Below, piece after piece: positions 15,618-24,991 of a stretch of 64,000 nucleotides of DNA; the first letter of the stretch is position 1, and every line of letters begins with the position of its first letter. A program made the position numbers and the translations under genes. Source of the DNA: Candidatus Saccharimonadales bacterium (GTDB taxonomy: Bacteria > Patescibacteriota > Saccharimonadia > Saccharimonadales > Saccharimonadaceae); contig DATHGB010000015.1 of assembly GCA_035317825.1 (NCBI GenBank), positions 1-64,000 on the forward strand. Reading direction: 5' to 3'. A model generated the notes under the pieces. It had not been told where the DNA came from, searched no databases, and saw only the letters and a program-made list of their open reading frames with translations.

Positions 15618-17738
15618 ATGTCTACGATTAACCCTAACGGCAAAGAGATCATCTCTGTTACCACTGATCTTTGTGGCAAACCATTAACACTTGAAGTTAA
15701 CCGCGTCGGTTTTCGTACCAGCGCTAGCGTCCTTGTAACCTACGGCGAAACTGTCGTACTAGGTACTGCAATGGTTGGCAAAAAACCAATGAGCGGCATG
15801 GATTATTTTCCGTTGTCGATCGACTACGAAGAAAAATTTTATGCAGCTGGCAAAATCAGCGGTAGCCGTTTTATCAAACGCGAAGGCCGCCCAAGCGACG
15901 AAGCGATTTTGATCGGCCGTTTGATTGACCGCCCAATCCGTCCGCTATTTCCAAAAGGCTATCGTCAAGAAGTCCAAACTGTTGCCAGTGTCCTTTCTAT
16001 GGATCCAAACTTCCGTCCTGACATGGTTGCGATGATCGCTGCAAGTACTGCACTTATGCTCACTGGCGCACCATTTGACGGCCCTGTTGCTGGCCTTCGC
16101 GTCGCACGCGTAAACGGTGAATTCAAAGCTTTTGCCACGGCGGAAGAGCGCGAAGAAAGCGACCTGGATATTGTCGTTGCTGGTATTGAAAGCGGTATCA
16201 CGATGGTTGAAGCTGGCGCGAACCAGGTGACAGAAGATGTCATTGGTGACGCACTTGCATGGGCATACGAACAGCTTCAGCCAGCGATTAAATTACAAAA
16301 CGAACTAGTTAAAAAAGTTGGTGTCGAAGCTCTTAAATACGAACTAGTCCTTCCAAACGAAGCGTTCCAAGCTATCGTTGATGAATGGGTTTCTGACAAA
16401 CTTGGTGAAGATATCCGCCGTCCATACCCAGAACGAAACGAACTAGTGGCAACGCTTCGTGACCAGTTCCACGTGGCTATGGTCGAAAAATTCGGCGACG
16501 AAGATTACAAAATCCTACGTGACGAATACGACGAAGCCTTTACGATGGCGCTTCACAAAGATGTTCGCCGTGGCATCGTTGAAAGCGGTACGCGCCCAGA
16601 CGGCCGTAAACTTGATGAAATCCGAGTCCTAAGCTCAGAAATTGGCATCTTGCCACGTGCGCATGGTTCATCATTATTTACCCGCGGCCTGACACAAGGC
16701 ATGAACATCATCACGCTCGCGCCGCTCAGCTACTCGCAAATGGTTGATACGATGGAGCAAAACGACTACCAACGCCGTTACATGCACCACTACAACGCGC
16801 CAGGCTATACGGTTGGCGAAGTCCGTCGTCTTGGTTCACCAGGCCGCCGCGAAATCGGTCACGGCTACCTTGCTGAACGCGCGGTCATGCCAGTACTTCC
16901 AACCGAAGAAGAATTCCCGTACGCAATCCGAAGCGTAACAGAAATCATGAGCCAGAACGGTTCTACCAGTATGGCCGCTACTTGTAGTAGTGTCCTTGCG
17001 TTAATGGATGCCGGTGTGCCGCTAAAAGCGCCTGTATCTGGTATTGCCATGGGACTCATGATGGACGGTGACAAGCCATACGTCCTAAGCGATATTGCCG
17101 ATGCCGAAGATTTTGCCGGTGACATGGACTTCAAGGTAACTGGAACAGAAGCCGGTATCACGGCAATTCAAATGGACATGAAAGTCCATGGGCTGCCCGT
17201 AGAAATCCTCCGTGAAGCACTGACTAAAGCAAAACCAGGCCGCCAGCATATTCTTGAACACATGATTTCAACAATCGCGTCGCCGCGTCCTAACCTTAGC
17301 CCGTATGCTCCACGCATTGAAAAGATCAAGATCAATCCTGACAAGATTGGTGCAGTGATTGGCAAGGGCGGGGAAGTCATTAACAAGATTACCGCCGAAA
17401 CTGGTGCCGAGATTGATATTAAAGAAGATGGCCTGATTACCGTTGCCGCAAGCGATACTAAAAATATCGAAAAAGCGATCAATTGGATTAAGTCACTTAC
17501 CGAAGAACCAGAAGTCGGTCACATTTACGAAGGTAAAGTTGTCAGCATCAAAGATTTTGGCGCATTCATCAATATCCTACCTGGCATTGACGGAATGGTT
17601 CACATTTCAGAACTATCAAATGAACGTGTCGAAAAGGTTGAGGACGTGATTCACGAAGGTCAGATTGTCAAAGCCAAACTGGTTGGCATTGACGAACGCG
17701 GCCGACTAAGCCTGTCATTAAGAGACATAGAACAGTAG
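15618..17738 (+). CDS. pnp: Polyribonucleotide nucleotidyltransferase (PNPase)
   Basis: 706 aa, full length. Phosphorolytic 3'-5' exoribonuclease working as a trimer. Two RNase PH domains (about 10-230 and 320-560; catalytic block in MDMKVHGL and SDIADAEDFAGDMDFK), a helical linker, KH domain with IGKGGEVINKI near residue 580, and S1 domain from VGHIYEGKVVSIKDFGAFI. The SD is AGAGGAGG just upstream. Its leader folds back on the 5' end. A strong terminator follows. Confidence 0.98.
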   Translation: MSTINPNGKEIISVTTDLCGKPLTLEVNRVGFRTSASVLVTYGETVVLGTAMVGKKPMSGMDYFPLSIDYEEKFYAAGKISGSRFIKREGRPSDEAILIGRLIDRPIRPLFPKGYRQEVQTVASVLSMDPNFRPDMVAMIAASTALMLTGAPFDGPVAGLRVARVNGEFKAFATAEEREESDLDIVVAGIESGITMVEAGANQVTEDVIGDALAWAYEQLQPAIKLQNELVKKVGVEALKYELVLPNEAFQAIVDEWVSDKLGEDIRRPYPERNELVATLRDQFHVAMVEKFGDEDYKILRDEYDEAFTMALHKDVRRGIVESGTRPDGRKLDEIRVLSSEIGILPRAHGSSLFTRGLTQGMNIITLAPLSYSQMVDTMEQNDYQRRYMHHYNAPGYTVGEVRRLGSPGRREIGHGYLAERAVMPVLPTEEEFPYAIRSVTEIMSQNGSTSMAATCSSVLALMDAGVPLKAPVSGIAMGLMMDGDKPYVLSDIADAEDFAGDMDFKVTGTEAGITAIQMDMKVHGLPVEILREALTKAKPGRQHILEHMISTIASPRPNLSPYAPRIEKIKINPDKIGAVIGKGGEVINKITAETGAEIDIKEDGLITVAASDTKNIEKAINWIKSLTEEPEVGHIYEGKVVSIKDFGAFINILPGIDGMVHISELSNERVEKVEDVIHEGQIVKAKLVGIDERGRLSLSLRDIEQ

Positions 17739-17750
17739 TCTGTAATATTA

Positions 17751-17782
17751 AAGAAAACGAGGCCATCGAGCCTCGTTTTCTT
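17751..17782 (+). terminator. pnp intrinsic terminator
   Basis: AAGAAAACGAGGC (17751-17763), 6-nt loop, GCCTCGTTTTCTT (17770-17782): a 13-bp perfect stem with flanking A and T tracts. Confidence 0.93.
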
Positions 17783-17809
17783 ATACTGCCGTAAGGTATA
17801 ATTAAATTT

Positions 17810-18382
17810 ATGAGCAAGCAGCAGGAACTCGATAAGTTAAAACAAGCAATTTTGGATAATAACATTTGTCCCGAACTTGCTGCACAAGCGACGAATCTTG
17901 TCATGGGCGACGGTAATTTAGATACTGACATCGTGTTTATTGGTGAGGCGCCAGGCAAAAACGAAGACGAGCAGGGACTGCCGTTTGTCGGTGCGGCGGG
18001 GAAGTTCTTGAACGAAATGCTGGGAGAAGCGGGTATGCAGCGAAGCGACGTGTATATTACCAACATTGTTAAATACCGCCCGCCGAATAACCGTGATCCT
18101 TTGCCTGAGGAGAAGAAGGCTTTTTGGCCGTATTTACTGAAACAGCTGCAGATTATTAAACCGAAAGTGGTGATTACGCTCGGTCGCCATAGTATGGAAT
18201 ATTTTTTGCCAGACATGAAAATCAGCCAAATTCATGGCCAGCCGAAACGGATTCAATTTGGCGATGATAAACTGGTCATTATTCCACTGTATCATCCGGC
18301 GGCTGCGTTATATAACGGCGGTATGCGACAAACGTTAATTGACGATTTTGTGTCGGTTCCAAAGATTATTGAAAAAATTTAA
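17810..18382 (+). CDS. Family-4-type uracil-DNA glycosylase lacking the Fe-S ligands
   Basis: 190 aa. Motif A FIGEAPGKNEDEQGLPFVG and motif B LYHPAAAL are those of family 4 (UDGa), which removes uracil from DNA. Normal members hold a 4Fe-4S cluster on four Cys. Here only C20 remains at the first pair, and the later two ligands are Y89 (in KYRPPNNRDP) and W106 (in AFWPYL). The cluster is therefore lost while the catalytic loops persist. TATAAT at 17797-17802 is 7 nt before the ATG, so the mRNA is probably leaderless. Confidence 0.88.
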   Translation: MSKQQELDKLKQAILDNNICPELAAQATNLVMGDGNLDTDIVFIGEAPGKNEDEQGLPFVGAAGKFLNEMLGEAGMQRSDVYITNIVKYRPPNNRDPLPEEKKAFWPYLLKQLQIIKPKVVITLGRHSMEYFLPDMKISQIHGQPKRIQFGDDKLVIIPLYHPAAALYNGGMRQTLIDDFVSVPKIIEKI

Positions 18383-18669
18383 GATTGATGCCGATTGACA
18401 ATTTCTTTGCCAATCATAGCAACTCGGCCTAGCGAAAACCAAAGCGGATGCCGATGGGAATCTTTCCCTGTAGGCGGGTGAAGTTCGAAATAATGAGCAT
18501 TAAGGTTTTCGGCGGTCTTCTGGTTTGATTCTGCGCGCGCTATACGGCTGCCATTAGCCCGATGAATTGCAATGGAAGCGTCTTGAAAAAGCACAGGATG
18601 CACCTTCATGTATTCGAATGCCATTTGAAGATTGAATATCAGACGTAACAACCTTTGACTGATGTTCAT
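18379..18669 (-). pseudogene. Remnant of an alpha/beta-hydrolase paralogue (C-terminal part)
   Basis: A 96-codon frame whose last 75 residues match the end of the 18757 protein: IHRANGSRIARAESNQKTAE beside VYRAEGSQISRRKTNKQTAE, then NAHYFEL beside GANYFEV, and WFSLGRVAMIGKEIV beside WISLGRAAILGKELV. The nucleophile domain is missing and no promoter is seen, so it appears to be what is left of a tandem copy after deletion. Its stop overlaps the end of the glycosylase gene by 4 nt. Confidence 0.75.
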
Positions 18670-18756
18670 GAAGGCTGTATTTTGAAGGGTCGATAGTTAT
18701 TATTTTTAGTGGTTTTTGTGTATAAAGTCAATGAACTCTGTTAGCCTTAAAGGTGA

Positions 18757-19857
18757 TTAAGAGACTTTAGTCTCAGGGTGCTTAACTAGCTCTTTACCCA
18801 GAATAGCTGCTCTACCTAGGGATATCCAAAAGCGATGCCCTAAAGGCTTTTCGTCAGCACCTGCGCTAACCTCGAAGTAATTAGCACCGAGAGCTTCGGC
18901 AGTTTGTTTGTTGGTTTTTCGACGTGATATCTGGCTACCCTCAGCTCTATATACGTTGATAGGTACGTCTTCGAACTTTTCCGGATTTGCTCTCTTGTAT
19001 CTAGCAAGCTTTCTGGCGAAACCAGCCGTGCCCATACCAGCAGCTACTAGTGCGCTATCCATACTGATAGGTGTTGTTTTACCTTTGATCTTTTTAGTCG
19101 GCTTCTTTTCATCACGGTCATAGGCAGTTATCCTTGGCCCGGAAACTCTTTCGGCTATCTCTGGGTCTGGGTCACGTGACTGAGCTTCAAACGTTTCCAT
19201 TAAGTAACGATCAACCTGTTTGTCCTCATGCGTCATAGCGGCCATAAGTTTAGGCAAAAACCAATTCCGGTCGTTGACAGGTTCAAGAAGATCGACACTT
19301 TCAACCTTTATGTTGTTGTCTTCAAGTGCTGTGCCTTCAAACATGCTAGCGACGGCTTTCGCACCTAACGAGAACCCTATAAGCCCTGCCTTATCTAGGT
19401 CTTCAAGACCTAAGGCTCTCACGGCTTCTAGCTGGAGACGAGCGTGATCCGAAAAACTGCCGCCAAGCAATTTTAATTTTTGACGAAGAGTAGTTTTCCC
19501 CGAAGTCTCGTGAAGACTAGTGCCGGGAGTATCTATAGCAATAATACGAGCACCCATAGCATCCGCGAGTACCCCGTCATGCAGTTGGTCTAATTCGACA
19601 TCCGTAAAAGAGAGAAAGTGGCGGGGCATGAGGTAGGTTTTCCCTACACGTATAGGGTTGCCGTTCTCGTCTTTTTCAGGGCCTTCAGGCCGCGCATCTG
19701 CGATGTGGATACGTATACCATTTGAAGTGTAGAGGTCAGACAGGACTGTTCCAAGTCGTTCATCATCCAGTTCGTACTTTCCAAACTGTTCATCGTCCAG
19801 CTCATATTTAGCTGGATCGAGGATAATGGTTTCTGGATGAGTTTCCGACGAAGTCAT
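18757..19857 (-). CDS. Alpha/beta-hydrolase-fold protein
   Basis: 366 aa, start at 19857 set by AAAAGG and the promoter. GFSLGAKAV is a GxSxG nucleophile elbow. IDTPGTSLHE lies before it, and a late GHRFW may hold the His of a Ser-Asp-His triad. The N-terminus is Pro/Asp/Glu-rich and contains a near repeat (KYELDDEQFG, KYELDDERLG). There is no signal peptide. The Pro/Asp-rich start and TTGACT-17-TATAAT promoter resemble the 34-43 kb cassette genes, so it may be a member outside the array. A decayed paralogue lies just downstream. Confidence 0.75.
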   Translation of the reverse strand: MTSSETHPETIILDPAKYELDDEQFGKYELDDERLGTVLSDLYTSNGIRIHIADARPEGPEKDENGNPIRVGKTYLMPRHFLSFTDVELDQLHDGVLADAMGARIIAIDTPGTSLHETSGKTTLRQKLKLLGGSFSDHARLQLEAVRALGLEDLDKAGLIGFSLGAKAVASMFEGTALEDNNIKVESVDLLEPVNDRNWFLPKLMAAMTHEDKQVDRYLMETFEAQSRDPDPEIAERVSGPRITAYDRDEKKPTKKIKGKTTPISMDSALVAAGMGTAGFARKLARYKRANPEKFEDVPINVYRAEGSQISRRKTNKQTAEALGANYFEVSAGADEKPLGHRFWISLGRAAILGKELVKHPETKVS

Positions 19858-19867
19858 ATTACCTTTT

Positions 19868-19896
19868 ATTATATTACTTTTATGGCATAAAGTCAA
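19868..19896 (-). promoter_or_regulatory. Promoter of the alpha/beta-hydrolase gene
   Basis: Minus strand: TTGACT (19896-19891), 17 nt, TATAAT (19873-19868), then AAAAGGT and the ATG at 19857. Confidence 0.85.
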
Positions 19897-19914
19897 CTAT
19901 TTTCCAGAGGCGGC

Positions 19915-19943
19915 TTGCATAAATCGTCCGTATTTGCTATACT
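19915..19943 (+). promoter_or_regulatory. RNase J promoter
   Basis: TTGCAT (19915-19920), 17 nt ending TGC, TATACT (19938-19943). The leader of about 106 nt contains an AATGAG/CTCATT hairpin and ends with AAAGGAG. An AT-rich stretch precedes the ribosome site. Confidence 0.8.
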
Positions 19944-20055
19944 AAAGCCACTTACTAATGAGGGCCACTCATTCCAAACCGACCAATTAGGCCTTCACCT
20001 CAAGTTTTGAAATTAATTTTTATTCCAAATAACCAAAAGGAGAAACAACAATATT

Positions 20056-22212
20056 ATGGGTCAACGAAGACTCTCTACGCCCCAAGGCGATGACAAAGCA
20101 AAGCGTCCGCAGCAACAACCGCAGCAGCGTCCAAAATCAAACAACTCGGTACTAAACAGCACGACGATTCGCAAAGGCGAAGTATTTCGCGCGCAGCGCC
20201 GTACTAGTGAAAACGTAAACGTCCGTGCTTCCCAGCACGTGATTAACGTACCTGTCAACAAATCTATCTATAACGGCTACCAAGGCCGTCAATATAGTCT
20301 AGCCGACCAAAAGAACGTTCCTCGTACGAACGGGCCGAAACTACGGATTATCCCAATCGGTGGCCTAGGTGAAATGGGTATTGGCAAAAACATGATGGCG
20401 ATCGAATACGATAACGACATCATTGTAATTGACTGTGGATTCTTGTTCCCGGGTGCAGATTACCCAGGTATTAACTACATCACGCCGGATATTAGCTATC
20501 TAGAAGAAAACAAGCACAAAATTCGTGGCCACATATTTACGCACGGACACCTTGACCACATTGGTGCGTATCGCCACGTTGCAGATAAAATTCCTGCACC
20601 TGTATATGCCAGCAAATTTACGCTTGGTATGCTTCAACGCACCATGGAAGAAGCAACCAGTGGATATGAACCACAGTACAACGAACTTGATCCAGAATCG
20701 CACGAACGCGTGCAGCTTGGGGACAGTTTTTCAGTTGAGCTTGTCCGAGTTAACCACTCGATTCCTGACGCGACAGCAGTCGTTATCCGCACACCGCTCG
20801 GTGTCGTGATTGATACGGGTGACTGGCGTATGGAAGAAAACCCAGTCGACGGCAAAAAGTTCGACCTTGAACGCATGACTGAAATTGCCACTACCGAAGG
20901 CATCTTGATGCTTATGAACGAGTCAACGAACTGTGAATCCGAAGGTACGCATACCCACGGCGAATTCGATATCCAACGCAGTATGGGTGAAGTGATGGAA
21001 AAATACCCGAACTCACGCCTTATTCTTAGCTGTTTCTCATCTCAGATTCACCGTATGCAGGTCATTTTGGAAGAAGCTAAAAAACACGACCGTAAAGTCG
21101 CGTTTGCCGGCTATTCAATGATCCAGAACCTTGAAGTAGCCCTTCGTGCCGGTGTCATCAAAGTGCCAAAAGACGTCGTCGTGAAGATGGAAGACGTCGT
21201 GAAATTACCTGACGGTAAAGTAACCATCGTCTGTACTGGTTCACAGGGTGAATTCAACGCCGTGCTTAACCGTATGGCAACTGGTTCACACAAATTTATC
21301 AAGATCAAAAACTCTGACGTCATCGTCTTTTCATCAAATGCCATTCCTGGTAACGAAAAGTACGTTGTCCGTACCGTTGACGGTCTGATGCGCGAAGGTA
21401 GCGAAGTCATTCAGAATGGCAAAACTCACCTAACGGGTATTGGTCCGCTTCACCTTTCAGGACACGGATACTACGACGATCACGTGAAACTGATTAACGC
21501 GCTTAATCCAAAATACTATCTGCCAATTCACGGTGAATTCCATATGCTCGTACATAACGCCGAGCTAGCCGAAAAAGAATGTGGTATTCCACGCGATAAC
21601 ATTTTTGTCTGCGACAGCGGTGACGTGATAGAAATCACTACTGAAGGCGCTAAAAAAGCCGGACGTGTTCCTGTTGGCGGCATGATGTATGACGACGCTG
21701 GTGCGCTTGTTAGTGAAGTCGTTCTAAAAGACCGTATTCACATGGCAGCCGAAGGCATGTTCGTGGTTGTGCTAACTGTCCAACGAGGCAGTGGCCGGCT
21801 AATGACTAGCCCTGATATCATTTCACGCGGATTTATTTACCTGCGTGACAGCGAAGAACTAATGGGCATGATCCGTCAGTATCTAAAGCAAAAAGTTGCC
21901 CGCAGCTTTAGCGGTAAAAAAGTCGATCTTGACGTTATCAAGAAAGAACTCAAAGACGAAATTACGCACATTCTGTATGATCAGACCCGTCGTACGCCAA
22001 TCGTTATTCCTGTGATTAACGAAATCGGTGGAAGCGGTGGTGGCCAAGGTGGTAACCAGCAGAACAACCGCCAGCAAGGTAATCCTGCCGAGCGTCGCGA
22101 TACCCGGCCACCGTACGTAAAAGCTACTCCAGCGCCAGCTATTCCTGCTCCACAAGTGCCCGACACTGAAGCGGTTGAGCCTCGCGCTCGCATTGATACG
22201 CGCGGCTACTAA
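20056..22212 (+). CDS. rnj: Ribonuclease J
   Basis: 5'-3' exo- and endoribonuclease of the metallo-beta-lactamase/beta-CASP group, central to mRNA turnover. 718 aa versus the usual 550-600: the first 95 residues are an added Gln/Arg/Asn-rich disordered region (PQQQPQQRPK). Core motifs are present: THGHLDHIGAY (zinc ligands), SGHGYYDDH and HGEFH. The C-terminus has a further Gly/Gln/Pro-rich tail after about residue 660. Both extensions could bind RNA or partners such as PNPase. Start supported by SD AAAGGAG. Confidence 0.97.
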   Translation: MGQRRLSTPQGDDKAKRPQQQPQQRPKSNNSVLNSTTIRKGEVFRAQRRTSENVNVRASQHVINVPVNKSIYNGYQGRQYSLADQKNVPRTNGPKLRIIPIGGLGEMGIGKNMMAIEYDNDIIVIDCGFLFPGADYPGINYITPDISYLEENKHKIRGHIFTHGHLDHIGAYRHVADKIPAPVYASKFTLGMLQRTMEEATSGYEPQYNELDPESHERVQLGDSFSVELVRVNHSIPDATAVVIRTPLGVVIDTGDWRMEENPVDGKKFDLERMTEIATTEGILMLMNESTNCESEGTHTHGEFDIQRSMGEVMEKYPNSRLILSCFSSQIHRMQVILEEAKKHDRKVAFAGYSMIQNLEVALRAGVIKVPKDVVVKMEDVVKLPDGKVTIVCTGSQGEFNAVLNRMATGSHKFIKIKNSDVIVFSSNAIPGNEKYVVRTVDGLMREGSEVIQNGKTHLTGIGPLHLSGHGYYDDHVKLINALNPKYYLPIHGEFHMLVHNAELAEKECGIPRDNIFVCDSGDVIEITTEGAKKAGRVPVGGMMYDDAGALVSEVVLKDRIHMAAEGMFVVVLTVQRGSGRLMTSPDIISRGFIYLRDSEELMGMIRQYLKQKVARSFSGKKVDLDVIKKELKDEITHILYDQTRRTPIVIPVINEIGGSGGGQGGNQQNNRQQGNPAERRDTRPPYVKATPAPAIPAPQVPDTEAVEPRARIDTRGY

Positions 22213-22239
22213 CGCTTTTCGCGTCAAACCATAAGCCTC

Positions 22240-22268
22240 TTGCAAAACATTGTAATTTTTGCTATAAT
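22240..22268 (+). promoter_or_regulatory. ftsK promoter
   Basis: TTGCAA (22240-22245), 17 nt ending TGC, TATAAT (22263-22268). The leader is about 40 nt. Confidence 0.8.
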
Positions 22269-22314
22269 ATGTCATATCAATCTAAAGCCAAAGCGCTTAT
22301 AATAAAGAACAGAT

Positions 22315-24540
22315 ATGGCCAAAAGAAAAAGATCAACACGCGCAAAGGGTAAAGCCAAAGCTACCGCACCACAACACAGTCTACCGACTGGGTTTTGGGC
22401 ACAGGTTGGCGCGGTATTCCTGGTGGCAATCTCAATTCTGTTTGTTGTTGCTTGGTTCGGTGCAGGCGGCCCGGTACTTGAATGGCTACATAAAGCCGCG
22501 CTTGATACGATCGGCTACGCCGTATACGTCGTGCCGCTATTATTCGTATATGTAGCAGTCGAGATCTTTAGGGCAGAGAACAACCGTTTGTCATTTGTCA
22601 TGAAGCTTGCAACGGCAGTATTAATCGTATGGTTCGCTGGATTATTCGGCCTTATGAAAAACGACACGGGTAAAACAACCGGTGGGTTTGTAGGAGATAC
22701 GGCCAACAGCGCGATGCTGGCCCTTGTTGATACGGCTGTCGCAGCATTCGTATACGTACTACTCATCCTTGTCACGACTTTATTCGTACTACGCGTGTCA
22801 CCATTTACTGTTATCAAAAAACTATGGCAATTATCACGCCGTGATCTGTCCGAAGAGGAAGAAAACGTCAAAATTATGCGTAAAGCTGCCGAAGCCGGGG
22901 CTAAACCTTCGACTATTGGTGAACTAAAACTAAATGCCGGCGTACCGACACTCGATCACGCCGCCGACAAAAAACAATCGCACTTGTCTAGCCTGAGAGG
23001 CAGTATAACCCAGGACAAAGCAGCCGAAGACCAAGCGGCACTTGTTGCGGTGAGTGACCCTAACTGGCAATCACCGAGCCTTGATCTGCTCGAAAAAAAG
23101 CAATCACCAGCTGATGCGGGTGACGTGCAGCAAAACGCCCAGACCATTCACGATACGTTGGCTGAATTTAGTATTGATGTCGAAATGGAAGGTGCTAACA
23201 TTGGGCCAAAAGTAACGCAGTACACGCTTAAACCACCAAGTGGGGTGAAATTAACGCGCATTACGGCGCTTGAAACAAACATTGCCCTTAACTTGGCCGC
23301 GCAAAGCCTTCGTATTGAGGCGCCGATTCCTGGTCAGCGTGCAGTCGGTATTGAGGTACCAAACCTGAAAGCAGCTGACGTACGTCTGTACGGTATCCTA
23401 ACCGCTAAACAGTGGAATAACGCCCGCGAGCCGCTCAGCTTTGCCATAGGTAAGGATATTTCAGGTGATGCCGTGATCGGTGAGCTAAATAAAATGCCAC
23501 ACCTTTTAATCGCTGGTCAGACGGGTAGTGGTAAATCCGTTATGATTAACACGCTATTAACCAGTTTGCTTTACCGCAACAGTCCAAGCGAAATGAAACT
23601 GATTTTGGTTGACCCAAAGCAAGTTGAAATGGCACCGTACGAGGATATTCCACATCTTTTAACCCCCGTTATTACCGAACCTGAAAAAACGATCAGCGCA
23701 CTTAAATGGGCGGTAAATGAGATGGAGCGCCGCTACAAGTTACTCGCCGAAGAGAAATTCCGGGACATTCAAAGCTATAACCAGAAAATTCAGTCAGGCA
23801 ACCAGAAAATCACAGTGCCCGATGAGGACGGCAATGAGCAGCAAGTTGATAACGGGGCAATGCCATACATCGTGATCGTCATTGACGAGCTTGCCGACCT
23901 GATGATGGTTGCCGCCCGCGACGTCGAAGCATTGATCGTGCGTTTGGCGCAAAAAGCCCGTGCTGTTGGTATTCACTTGGTGCTTGCCACGCAGCGTCCG
24001 TCGGTTGACGTTATTACCGGTCTGATCAAGGCCAACATTCCTGCGCGTATTGCTTTTACGGTAGCCAGCCAAATCGATAGCCGTACTATTTTGGACCAAG
24101 CCGGTGCCGAAAAATTACTTGGCCAGGGTGACATGCTGTTACTGACACCAAGTATGAGCAAGCCAAAACGTATCCAGGGCGCGTGGGTTATGGACCAGGA
24201 AGTCATCAAGATTACTGATCATTTGCGTATGCAGTCTGCGCCTCAATATAACGAAGAGATTGTTTCACAACCCGTCCAACTAAATGGCAAGGGCGGGGTT
24301 GTCATGGACTTTGACGGTGGCGGTGACGACGATATGTATAAAGATGCCATTCGTGTTGTGGTAGATAGTGGCAAGGCTAGTACTAGCCTGTTACAGCGAC
24401 GCCTCCGCGTTGGCTACGCTCGTGCAGCACGCTTGATCGAGACTATGGAAGAACAAGGTGTGATTGGCCCAGCAGATGGTTCTAGGCCACGTGAAGTGCT
24501 GATTAGCAGCCTTGACGATGTTACCGGTGGTGAAGTCTAG
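22315..24540 (+). CDS. ftsK: DNA translocase FtsK/SpoIIIE
   Basis: 741 aa. N-terminal membrane part with four hydrophobic segments (about residues 25-155), a short linker, then the motor: alpha domain (GPKVTQYTLKP), Walker A GQTGSGKSV, Walker B VIVIDELADLMM, and the C-terminal gamma winged helix (LLQRRLRVGYARAARLIETME), which reads KOPS-like DNA signals. Moves chromosome termini through the closing septum and activates Xer at dif; a Xer gene is at 59352-60266. Complete and very likely functional. Confidence 0.97.
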   Translation: MAKRKRSTRAKGKAKATAPQHSLPTGFWAQVGAVFLVAISILFVVAWFGAGGPVLEWLHKAALDTIGYAVYVVPLLFVYVAVEIFRAENNRLSFVMKLATAVLIVWFAGLFGLMKNDTGKTTGGFVGDTANSAMLALVDTAVAAFVYVLLILVTTLFVLRVSPFTVIKKLWQLSRRDLSEEEENVKIMRKAAEAGAKPSTIGELKLNAGVPTLDHAADKKQSHLSSLRGSITQDKAAEDQAALVAVSDPNWQSPSLDLLEKKQSPADAGDVQQNAQTIHDTLAEFSIDVEMEGANIGPKVTQYTLKPPSGVKLTRITALETNIALNLAAQSLRIEAPIPGQRAVGIEVPNLKAADVRLYGILTAKQWNNAREPLSFAIGKDISGDAVIGELNKMPHLLIAGQTGSGKSVMINTLLTSLLYRNSPSEMKLILVDPKQVEMAPYEDIPHLLTPVITEPEKTISALKWAVNEMERRYKLLAEEKFRDIQSYNQKIQSGNQKITVPDEDGNEQQVDNGAMPYIVIVIDELADLMMVAARDVEALIVRLAQKARAVGIHLVLATQRPSVDVITGLIKANIPARIAFTVASQIDSRTILDQAGAEKLLGQGDMLLLTPSMSKPKRIQGAWVMDQEVIKITDHLRMQSAPQYNEEIVSQPVQLNGKGGVVMDFDGGGDDDMYKDAIRVVVDSGKASTSLLQRRLRVGYARAARLIETMEEQGVIGPADGSRPREVLISSLDDVTGGEV

Positions 24541-24560
24541 CTTTTTCCACAGATTATTGG

Positions 24561-24566
24561 TATAAT
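24561..24566 (+). promoter_or_regulatory. -10 box of the rpsF-ssb-rpsR operon
   Basis: TATAAT about 70 nt upstream of rpsF, no clear -35. The leader ends in AGAGGAGG. Confidence 0.6.
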
Positions 24567-24634
24567 ACTAAGGTTATTAACTCGGCTTATACCAGATATA
24601 AGCATCCATAAGGATTCCAGAGGAGGAAACTTTT

Positions 24635-24985
24635 ATGAAAGAATACGAACTTACCGTTCTTATTCACCCTGATCTCGAGGCAGACATCGAGACGCCACTC
24701 AAAAAAGTGCGCGATATCATTAAAAACGCTGGTGGTGAAATCACTACCGAAGACAACTGGGGCAAGAAAAAACTTGCGTACAAAATCAACAAAGAAGATT
24801 TTGCCGTGTATGTCTACATGGATGTTAAGCTTCCAGCAGACGCACCACTAAAGATTAGCAACACATTCAACATTACCGATGAAGTTATCCGCTACCTATT
24901 GGTAACAGTTGACGAAAAGGGACGAAAAGCCCTTGAAGAAGCAAAAAACCGAACGTCTCGCGACGATCACAAAGAAGAGGAGTAG
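24635..24985 (+). CDS. rpsF: 30S ribosomal protein S6
   Basis: 116 aa. Ferredoxin-like fold: YELTVLIHPD at the start, GGEITTEDNWGKKKLAYKI in the middle and VIRYLLVTVDE late, then an acidic/basic tail. S6 binds S18 in the small subunit platform. First gene of the widespread rpsF-ssb-rpsR operon; strong SD AGAGGAGG. The ssb start follows 6 nt after the stop. Confidence 0.96.
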   Translation: MKEYELTVLIHPDLEADIETPLKKVRDIIKNAGGEITTEDNWGKKKLAYKINKEDFAVYVYMDVKLPADAPLKISNTFNITDEVIRYLLVTVDEKGRKALEEAKNRTSRDDHKEEE

Positions 24986-24991
24986 GGAAGT

